From: Planctomycetota bacterium
GTDB taxonomy: Bacteria; Planctomycetota; Planctomycetia; Isosphaerales; Isosphaeraceae
DNA: 5,903 bases
Direction of reading: 5' to 3'
Assembly: GCA_021777685.1 (NCBI GenBank)
Contig: JAJYDH010000405.1
Location: 1-5,903 of the forward strand
In this document: in pieces, positions 1-3,906 of the stretch
Layout of the letters: the number at the start of each line of letters is the position of its first letter
How positions within the stretch are numbered: the first letter of the stretch is position 1
Position numbers and translations under genes: made by a program
The notes under the pieces: model-generated
What the model saw: only the letters and a program-made list of their open reading frames with translations
What the model was told of the DNA's origin: nothing
Databases searched by the model: none

Positions 1-120
1 CCCCGCCCCCCAGGCCCCGGCCAAGGTGATGCCGGCCCCGGTCGCCCCGACCAAGGTCGCCCCCGCCCCCCAGGCCCCGGCCAAGGTGATGCCGGCCCCC
101 CAGGCCCCGAGCAAGGTGGC
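1..120 (+). repeat. 60-bp tandem repeat, two copies, in a coding region
   Basis: Positions 1-60 and 61-120 align without gaps and differ at six positions (40, 41, 42, 43, 51 and 58 of the unit), about 90% identity. The first 39 bases are identical in both copies. Each 60-bp unit itself holds two related 30-bp units coding for the ten-residue peptide repeat. The near-identity at synonymous sites suggests recent duplication or slippage. More copies may lie upstream of the window. Confidence 0.9.
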
Positions 121-175
121 GCCCGTCGCCGCGCCCCAGATGCCGTCCAAGACCATGCCGGCCGCTCAGGGCTGA
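2..175 (+). CDS. C-terminal end of a Pro/Ala/Lys-rich repeat protein (5'-truncated)
   Basis: The window opens inside a reading frame that gives 57 residues before TGA at 173-175. The visible part is low complexity, built from ten-residue units: PAPQAPAKVM, PAPVAPTKVA, PAPQAPAKVM, PAPQAPSKVA, then a degenerate PVAAPQMPSKTM and a PAAQG end. Each unit has one lysine in a Pro/Ala/Val background, so the tail should be extended, basic and without a stable fold. At DNA level this is a 60-bp tandem repeat. The coding frame is supported by the regular amino-acid period, the single stop, and the intrinsic terminator that starts 28 bp after it. Pro/Ala/Lys tails of this kind occur in envelope-associated and nucleic-acid-binding proteins, but nothing visible here decides between them. 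The gene start and any folded domain lie outside the window, so no function is assigned. Confidence 0.75.
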   Translation, partial: PAPQAPAKVMPAPVAPTKVAPAPQAPAKVMPAPQAPSKVAPVAAPQMPSKTMPAAQG

Positions 176-203
176 GTTTCCCCCGACAGGGCAGCGTCGA
201 TTC

Positions 204-234
204 CCCGGTCGCTCGCGCGGCCGGGTTTTTTTTT
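204..234 (+). terminator. Rho-independent terminator of the Pro/Ala/Lys repeat gene
   Basis: Bases 204-212 pair with 217-225 in a 9-bp stem (eight Watson-Crick pairs and one T-G wobble at 209/220) closed by a TCGC tetraloop at 213-216. A run of nine T residues follows at 226-234. A GC-rich stem plus U tract is the classical intrinsic terminator structure. It lies 28 bp after the TGA of the upstream gene and is the only hairpin in the window with a proper U tract. Confidence 0.88.
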
Positions 235-686
235 CGCGAGATCGCGGGCGATACCGCCGACGCTCGCCGCCCGGTCTCGCGGGTTGTTCTGTTTTAACTC
301 GTTATTTTCGAGGCGATTAGGCGCCAAGGGCGGGCTCGTCCGGTGGGCGTGACGGGCGGTCCGATCGCCGGACACGGTCTTCGGCCCGGTCCCGGGTCGG
401 TGGGACTTCCCTGGCAGGTGGCGTCGGCTTTCGGTAGACTGTTCGAGATCTGAGTTGGTGCCCGGGGTGGCGCCGCCTCGGCGGCCCGCGAAGTCTGGAC
501 CCGACGACGGCCCCGGCGGACTCGCTCTCATCCGACACGTCCCGCCCCCGGAATCGAGGGGCGGGGTGATGTCGGGGCGCCGGGCGCGTTCGCCCGGGCG
601 GACGGACCGGCGTGGTCCGGAGCGACCGAAGACCAGGGGACGGCAAGCGACCGAGACGAGGAGCCGACCCGGCCGCTCGTCTCGAT
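235..686. other. Non-coding, structured interval between the repeat gene and the RRM gene
   Basis: This ~450-bp stretch has open frames on both strands, but they give Arg/Pro/Gly-rich translations with no recognisable motif, as expected from random GC-rich DNA. It does hold inverted repeats. Bases 235-241 pair perfectly with 275-281, with an inner GC-rich stem. Bases 541-548 pair perfectly with 558-565, with outer pairing out to about 531-576. Bases 580-586 pair with 591-597 around a CGTT loop. Bases 652-660 pair perfectly with 676-684. A short AT-rich patch at about 284-312 might hold promoter elements, but I could not fit -35 and -10 boxes at acceptable spacing. The last three hairpins would lie in the 5' leader of the RRM mRNA if transcription starts upstream of them. 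Confidence 0.5.
531..576 (+). promoter_or_regulatory. GC-rich stem-loop in the putative RRM leader
   Basis: An 8-bp perfect G/C stem (541-548 with 558-565) encloses a 9-nt loop at 549-557. Pairing continues outward, with interruptions, through 538-540/566-568 and 532-536/571-575. A second hairpin follows directly (580-586 with 591-597, loop CGTT). No U tract follows either, so neither is a classical terminator. A leader-RNA structure is an inference from pairing alone, and GC-rich DNA gives such stems fairly often. Confidence 0.35.
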
Positions 687-692
687 GAGGAG
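652..692 (+). promoter_or_regulatory. Perfect 9-bp hairpin abutting the RRM Shine-Dalgarno region
   Basis: CGAGACGAG at 652-660 is the exact reverse complement of CTCGTCTCG at 676-684, with a 15-nt loop. The stem ends two bases before GAGGAG (687-692), the ribosome binding site of the RRM gene. The motif GAYGAGGAG occurs twice, at 655-663 (partly inside the left arm) and at 684-692 (the working SD). A ribosome and a closed stem would be very close together, so the hairpin could affect initiation or act as a protein-binding site. A regulatory role is inferred. The pairing and the duplication are seen directly. Confidence 0.4.
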
Positions 693-704
693 TTGATGCC
701 CGCC

Positions 705-1004
705 ATGATGATTTACGTCGGTAATCTGGATTACGCGGTGACCTCGGAGGAGCTGCGGGCGCTGTTCGAACCGTTCGGCGTGGTGGCCATGGCGGAGGTC
801 CAGGTCAAGGCGAGGACCGGCCAGTCTCGGGGGTTCGGCCTGGTGGACATGCCCCGGCAGAACGAGGCCGACGCCGCGATCGCCGCGCTGAACGGCAGCG
901 ACTTCAGGGAGCGCGCCCTGACGGTCAACGAGTCCCGGCCCCGCCGGACTGTCCGCGACCTCTACGCCGGCGGCGGCTGGTTCGGCGGCGGCCACGGCGG
1001 CTGA
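705..1004 (+). CDS. Small RRM-domain RNA-binding protein with Gly-rich tail
   Basis: This encodes a single RNA recognition motif of 99 residues, like the small bacterial/cyanobacterial Rbp-type proteins that bind single-stranded RNA in the cytoplasm. RNP2 is IYVGNL at residues 3-8 and RNP1 is RGFGLVDM at 42-49. Between them is the usual helix (TSEELRALFEPFG), and after RNP1 come EADAAIAALNG and the RALTVNESRPR strand. The last 11 residues are GGGWFGGGHGG, a short glycine-rich tail. In RNP1 the middle aromatic (usually F/Y) is leucine, so one of the classical stacking residues is missing. RNP2 Tyr4 and RNP1 Phe44 remain. The start is uncertain: ATG occurs in frame at 696, 705 and 708. AGGAGTTGAT (688-697) resembles the extended anti-SD complement and gives good spacing to 705/708. 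ATG 696 would sit only three bases from AGGAG. Its RNA targets cannot be predicted from sequence. Confidence 0.9.
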   Translation: MMIYVGNLDYAVTSEELRALFEPFGVVAMAEVQVKARTGQSRGFGLVDMPRQNEADAAIAALNGSDFRERALTVNESRPRRTVRDLYAGGGWFGGGHGG

Positions 1005-1065
1005 TCCCGTCCCGACCCTTCGACCCCGCTTTCACTCGCGACCGATCGTCATCCCGATCCCCTCC

Positions 1066-1086
1066 GGCCCGTCGCAAACGCGGGCC
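1066..1086. other. Small hairpin after the RRM gene
   Basis: GGCCCG at 1066-1071 pairs with CGGGCC at 1081-1086, plus a T-G wobble, around a short loop, 62 bp after the RRM stop codon. No T run follows, so this is at best a weak or factor-dependent 3' end signal. Confidence 0.25.
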
Positions 1087-1186
1087 TGGCGGGGATTTCG
1101 AGTTGCCCTCGGCCCCTCGGCCCGGCCCCTTCGAAAAAATCCGGATGGGCGGGCCCGCGGTGCTTCTCCGCGCGGGCCGATCTCTC

Positions 1187-1192
1187 TATGAT
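1187..1192 (+). promoter_or_regulatory. Candidate -10 box upstream of the NYN gene
   Basis: TATGAT at 1187-1192 matches the sigma-70 -10 consensus at five of six positions and stands out in GC-rich sequence. At 17-bp spacing the -35 position reads TTCTCC (1164-1169), only three of six matches. It also lies on the 3' side of a perfect 8-bp GC stem (1152-1159 with 1171-1178). ATCTC (1180-1184) and GAGAT (1194-1198) form a short inverted repeat around the -10 box, which could be an operator. Transcription would start near 1199, leaving a leader of about 95 nt before the NYN start at 1295. Confidence 0.35.
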
Positions 1193-1294
1193 CGAGATGT
1201 CAGGGGCGGGCCCTCTCCGCGCGAAGAGCATCGCCGCGCGTCCCGGAACCTTCGACCGACACCGGCGATTTGATGCGCGCCCCCCGAGCCTGCC

Positions 1295-2140
1295 ATGACC
1301 AAGCCCGATCGTGAACGCAGCCTGGCGATGTTCGTCGACCTCGAGAACCTCGCCATGGGGTTCCAGAATCAGCGCAAGACCAAGTTCGACATCCAGAAGG
1401 TGCTCGAACGGATGGTCGAGAAGGGCAAGCTGATCGTCAAGAAGGCGTATGCCGACTGGAGCCGCTATCAGGCGTACACCGCCCCGTTCCACGAGTCGGC
1501 CATCGAGCTGATCGAGATCCCCCGCCGGAGCCAGACCGGCAAGAACTCGGCCGACATCCGCCTGGTCGTCGACGCGATGGACCTGGCCTGGAGCAAGCCC
1601 CACGTCGACACCTTCGTGATCGTCTCGGGCGACTCCGACTTCTCGCCGCTGGTCTCCAAGCTCAAGGAGAACGGCAAGCACGTCATCGGCCTGGGGATGA
1701 AGGGCTCGACCTCCGAGCTGCTCCGCGACAACTGCGACGAGTTCATCTATTACGAGGACCTCGAGCGCCAGGAGCAGGACGAGCAGCAGCTCGCCACCAA
1801 CCTCTACGCCGACATGCCCGAGCGCAAGCGCGAGGTCTACACCCTCCTCATCGAGGCCTGCAACGCCCTCCGCCGGGAGAACCACGAGGTCCTCTACGCC
1901 TCGATGATCAAGGACACGATGAAGCGCAAGAAGCCGTCGTTCGACGAGAGCTACTACGGCTACCGGAGCTTCACCCACCTCCTCGAAGAGGCCGACAACC
2001 ACGCCATCTGCGACATCGAGCGCAACCCCAAGAGCGGCACCTACGTCGTCACCCGCTTCGGCGAGCGCGAGACGCCCAAGAGCGAGAAGGAGCGGGCCGA
2101 GAGGACCGAACAGCGGGCGGCCCGCGGCGGACGCCGCTGA
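1295..2140 (+). CDS. NYN-domain (PIN-like) protein with C-terminal OST-HTH/LOTUS-like domain
   Basis: This 281-residue protein probably acts as a metal-dependent ribonuclease or RNA-processing factor in the cytoplasm. The NYN domain (LabA/DUF88 class of the PIN-like fold) covers about residues 8-155. It starts with MFVDLENLA (Asp15, Asn18), continues with NSADIRLVVDAMD (Asp87, Asp93) and ends with VIVSGDSDFSPLV (Asp113, Asp115). These acidic residues are where the metal-binding site of the family lies, and none is missing. After an acidic linker (155-175), residues 177-253 (KREVYTLLIEAC to SGTYVV) have the helix pattern and the YGYRSFTHLLEEA signature of OST-HTH/LOTUS domains, which bind RNA, often G-rich. 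The last ~25 residues are highly charged and basic. The length fits bacterial NYN-LOTUS proteins. The start is the only reasonable ATG, but its upstream SD match is poor. The gene follows the RRM gene by 290 bp. Substrate and partners are unknown. Confidence 0.9.
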   Translation: MTKPDRERSLAMFVDLENLAMGFQNQRKTKFDIQKVLERMVEKGKLIVKKAYADWSRYQAYTAPFHESAIELIEIPRRSQTGKNSADIRLVVDAMDLAWSKPHVDTFVIVSGDSDFSPLVSKLKENGKHVIGLGMKGSTSELLRDNCDEFIYYEDLERQEQDEQQLATNLYADMPERKREVYTLLIEACNALRRENHEVLYASMIKDTMKRKKPSFDESYYGYRSFTHLLEEADNHAICDIERNPKSGTYVVTRFGERETPKSEKERAERTEQRAARGGRR

Positions 2141-2200
2141 CCGATCTTCTCAACCGAAGCGGGTGCCTCGGGGTGCGTTCTCGGACCCCTCGTGGTATCC

Positions 2201-2222
2201 GGTAGCACCCCACTGAACCGTG
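2201..2222 (+). repeat. Left terminal inverted repeat of the IS1-like remnant
   Basis: The repeat begins GGTAGCACCCCACTG and ends AACCGTG. Its reverse complement matches 2660-2681 at 19 of 22 bases, including nine unbroken bases at the outer end and seven at the inner end. Confidence 0.85.
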
Positions 2223-2297
2223 ATTTGGGGGCTAGGGGCTTGAAGAACGCGGGTCCATAAAGCATTCCTCCTGGCATGGTCGCCAGACCGTGTCCCG

Positions 2298-2302
2298 AGG
2301 AG
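2298..2302 (+). promoter_or_regulatory. Ribosome binding site of the transposase-remnant ORF
   Basis: AGGAG lies 8 nt before ATG 2311, near-ideal spacing. It decides in favour of this start over the in-frame GTG at 2290, which would lie upstream of the SD. Confidence 0.6.
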
Positions 2303-2310
2303 AAATACCG

Positions 2311-2658
2311 ATGGACCCGCAGTCCCAATTCCGTCACAACCCCGACTGTATCGCACGGGGACAAATCGTCGGTGCTAGGGACGGCCGGGGCGATGGTGTG
2401 TTGAGCGGATGGATGTTCCTGGTGGGATGTGCCTCCCACTTCTGCTGGGAGCACGACAGCCTGAGGGGCACCGCCGGGCCGGGAGGTCGGCTCAAGTGGT
2501 GCGAGCGGGCGCCGGCGATGGCGGCGGGCCTGACGGACGATGTGTGGACGATGCACGAGTTGCTGAGCCAGCCGATCCCGCTGCCGCCCTGGGTCGCCCC
2601 CAAACGGAGAGGGCGACCACCGAAGCGATCTCAGAACCCCGAGCCGGTTGCGGCATGA
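2311..2658 (+). pseudogene. Transposase remnant: N- and C-terminal ends joined by an in-frame deletion
   Basis: The ORF is open for 115 residues but looks like two ends of one larger transposase. Residues 1-19 (MDPQSQFRHNPDCIARGQI) resemble the zinc-ribbon start of IS1-like enzymes. Only the first cysteine remains, because the following C-x2-C part is gone. After an unconserved join at about residues 20-30, VLSGWMFLVGCASHFCWEHDSLR (30-52) and LKWCERAPAMAAGLTDDVWTMHELL (61-85) match the C-terminal part of the same family. PPWVAPKRRGRPPK (92-105) is its typical basic AT-hook-like end. All catalytic DDE residues and the HTH are absent, so it cannot transpose. The frame survives the deletion and a good SD precedes ATG 2311, so a short protein could still be made. 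The TGA lies four bases inside the right end of the element. Confidence 0.7.
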
Positions 2659-2659
2659 C

Positions 2660-2681
2660 CACGGTTTACTGTGGTGCTACC
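2660..2681 (-). repeat. Right terminal inverted repeat of the IS1-like remnant
   Basis: The repeat ends TGGTGCTACC on the + strand, the inverse of the left end. The three mismatches to the left repeat are internal, at its 8th, 10th and 13th bases. Its outer edge is only 52 bp from the truB start codon. Confidence 0.85.
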
Positions 2682-2719
2682 AGGTCCGCGCCGGGTTCGT
2701 CTTGGTGTGGTCGGCGGTC

Positions 2720-2725
2720 AGGAGG
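2720..2725 (+). promoter_or_regulatory. Ribosome binding site of truB
   Basis: AGGAGG at 2720-2725 is a perfect core Shine-Dalgarno sequence with 8 nt to ATG 2734. It selects this start over the upstream in-frame GTG 2671, which lies inside the transposon end, and over ATG 2752. Confidence 0.85.
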
Positions 2726-2733
2726 ATGGGCAG

Positions 2734-3651
2734 ATGTCAGGTTTGAAGAAAATGGGCGACTTGTCGGGTGTGTTGAACCTGGAGAAATCGGGGGGGATGA
2801 CCTCGCGGGACGTGGTCGACCTGATTTCCCGGCCATTGCGGAAGGTCAAGGTGGGGCATGCGGGGACGCTGGACCCTCTGGCCTCGGGGGTCCTGGTGGT
2901 CTGCGTGGGCTCGGCGACCCGGCTGATCGAGTATGTCCAGCGGATGCCCAAGGCTTACCGGACGGTCGTCCGGCTGGGGGCGAGGAGCGACACGCTCGAC
3001 GCGGACGGGCGGATCGAGGTCGAGGACGACCCGCGAATTCCGACCGAGGCGGAGGTCCGCGCGGCCCTGGCGGGGCAGGTCGGGACGATCGAGCAGGTCC
3101 CTCCGCAGTTCTCGGCGTTGAAGGTCGAGGGGCGGCGGGCGTATGACCTGGCCCGGGTCGGGCAGGCGGTCGAGTTGGCGGCGAGGCCGGTCCGGGTCGA
3201 CCGGGTCGAGCTGATCTCCTACGACTGGCCTCGGCTGGAGTTCACGGTCGATTGCGGGAGCGGGACGTACATCCGCTCGATCGCCCGGGACGTCGGCGAG
3301 GCCCTGGGGTGCGGCGGCCTGGTCGAGGTCCTGGTCCGGACCCGGATCGGCCCGTTTCTCCAGGGCGAGGCGATCGACCCGACCGGACTGCCGATCGACG
3401 TCATCCTCGCCGGGCTCCAACCGACCGAGGTCGCGCTGGGGGACATGCCCCGGCTCCGGCTATCGAGCGGGCAGGTCGAGGCCATCGGCCAGGGCAAGGG
3501 GCTGAGGCTCGCCGAGGTCGAGGGGGCCGGGGATGTCGAAGGCGAGGTCGGGCTGATCGGGCCGGACGGCGGGCTCGTCGCCGTCGCCGCCCGGGAAGGC
3601 GGGGCGATCCGCCCCCGGCGGGTGCTGGCGGCCGGGAAGGCCCAGGGCTGA
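2734..3651 (+). CDS. truB: tRNA pseudouridine(55) synthase TruB
   Basis: TruB converts U55 in the T-loop of most tRNAs to pseudouridine and can also act as a tRNA-folding chaperone. The 305-residue product has the family landmarks in order: SGVLNLEKSGGMTSRDVV (11-28), the catalytic loop GHAGTLDPLASGVL (41-54) with Asp47 as nucleophile, MPKAYR (71-76) with Tyr76, QVPPQFSALKVEGRRAYDLAR (121-141), the GTYIRSIARDVGEALG segment (177-192) and VRTRIGPF (201-208). Residues from about 235 form a small C-terminal domain of the PUA-like type, rich in Gly and Val and less conserved. Length fits the bacterial family. The start at ATG 2734 is set by the AGGAGG eight bases upstream. In many bacteria truB sits with rbfA and rpsO; here an IS1-like remnant lies just upstream and a long palindrome just downstream, so it looks transcriptionally isolated. 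No promoter could be placed with confidence in the 52 bp between element and gene. Confidence 0.97.
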   Translation: MSGLKKMGDLSGVLNLEKSGGMTSRDVVDLISRPLRKVKVGHAGTLDPLASGVLVVCVGSATRLIEYVQRMPKAYRTVVRLGARSDTLDADGRIEVEDDPRIPTEAEVRAALAGQVGTIEQVPPQFSALKVEGRRAYDLARVGQAVELAARPVRVDRVELISYDWPRLEFTVDCGSGTYIRSIARDVGEALGCGGLVEVLVRTRIGPFLQGEAIDPTGLPIDVILAGLQPTEVALGDMPRLRLSSGQVEAIGQGKGLRLAEVEGAGDVEGEVGLIGPDGGLVAVAAREGGAIRPRRVLAAGKAQG

Positions 3652-3714
3652 GCCGGGGAATTCCGCGAACAGTCGGGCGGGAGGGGTCGAACTTATAGAG
3701 GAAGGCGCGTGTCC

Positions 3715-3810
3715 GGTCTGTAGGGCGGGTGAGCGGTAGCGAGACCCGCCAGGGCCGGCGATGTCGAACCGTTGGCGGGTTTCGCTTCCGCTCACCCGCC
3801 CTACGAGACC
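3715..3810. repeat. Large palindrome with 32-bp arms after truB (REP/MITE-like)
   Basis: The arm at 3720-3751 (starting GTAGGGCGGGTGAGCG) is the reverse complement of 3773-3804 at 30 of 32 bases. One of the two differences would be a G-U pair in RNA. The loop is 21 nt (3752-3772). Outside the arms GGTCT (3715-3719) pairs with AGACC (3806-3810) across a one-base bulge. The arm sequence resembles the widespread TAGGGTGGGT-type palindromic repeats seen scattered in many bacterial genomes, a resemblance recalled rather than searched. There is no T run, so it is not a standard terminator, but a stem this strong could stop or protect a truB transcript 3' end. Confidence 0.85.
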
Positions 3811-3816
3811 TCTTCG

Positions 3817-3846
3817 TTGACGCCGTCCGGCCGACCGGCCTAGAAT
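3817..3846 (+). promoter_or_regulatory. Sigma-70 type promoter of hflX
   Basis: TTGACG at 3817-3822 (five of six consensus bases) and TAGAAT at 3841-3846 (five of six) are separated by 18 bp. This is the best promoter match in the window. Transcription should begin near 3853, giving a leader of about 54 nt before the TTG start at 3907. The -35 box lies only 6 bp beyond the palindrome that ends at 3810. Confidence 0.75.
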
Positions 3847-3906
3847 CCGGGTGGGGTTGATCCGCCCGGTTCCCCTCCATCCACCTCTTCGAGGTCATCG
3901 CAAACT

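Larger units (their letters stand above)
2201..2681 (+). mobile_element. Internally deleted IS1-like element (MITE-like), 481 bp
   Basis: Two 22-bp terminal inverted repeats (2201-2222 and 2660-2681) match at 19 of 22 positions. The outer ends read GGTAGCACC, agreeing with the GG-start that IS1-family ends usually show. Between them is an ORF whose beginning and end resemble a single-ORF IS1-like transposase of the type found in planctomycetes and other environmental bacteria, while the catalytic middle is gone. An intact relative should be roughly 0.8 kb longer, by inference from the missing protein part. The element therefore keeps both ends but cannot encode its own DDE enzyme: a non-autonomous derivative. 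No convincing target-site duplication is visible (left flank TGGTATCC, right flank AGGTCCGC), which suggests an old insertion. The family name comes from remembered sequence patterns and needs an ISfinder search. Confidence 0.75.

Noticed and set aside
1..120. CRISPR array from regular repeats at the window start
   Set aside because: The repeats are contiguous, lack variable spacers, and encode a periodic peptide.
435..440. TAGACT as a -10 box for the RRM gene
   Set aside because: No -35 sequence is found at 16-18 bp (TGGCAG at 412-417) and the match itself is only moderate.
455..688. 77-codon + strand frame whose stop overlaps the RRM ribosome binding site, a possible leader peptide
   Set aside because: It starts with TTG without an SD, is almost all Arg/Pro/Gly/Ser and has no motif. 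Its base pattern is explained by GC-rich hairpins, so it was left out.
1049..2002. 317-codon open frame on the minus strand opposite the NYN gene
   Set aside because: Its translation is Val/Leu/Glu/Asp-rich and lies antiparallel to a clear NYN-LOTUS protein with intact motifs. Long antisense frames are normal in high-GC DNA.
2682..2690. Target-site duplication of the IS1-like remnant
   Set aside because: The 8-9 bases outside the two terminal repeats share only short GGT and TCC pieces, not an aligned direct repeat.
2409..3146. 245-codon + strand frame overlapping the transposase remnant and truB
   Set aside because: It is out of frame with both recognisable proteins, Gly/Arg/Asp-rich and crosses the transposon boundary.
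2734..3651. Longer TruB starting at GTG 2671
   Set aside because: That start lies inside the right terminal repeat of the mobile element and lacks an SD; ATG 2734 has AGGAGG at ideal spacing.
3692..3697. Minus-strand promoter with TATAAG -10 between truB and hflX
   Set aside because: The -35 position reads CAGACC with no consensus match, and no minus-strand gene follows.
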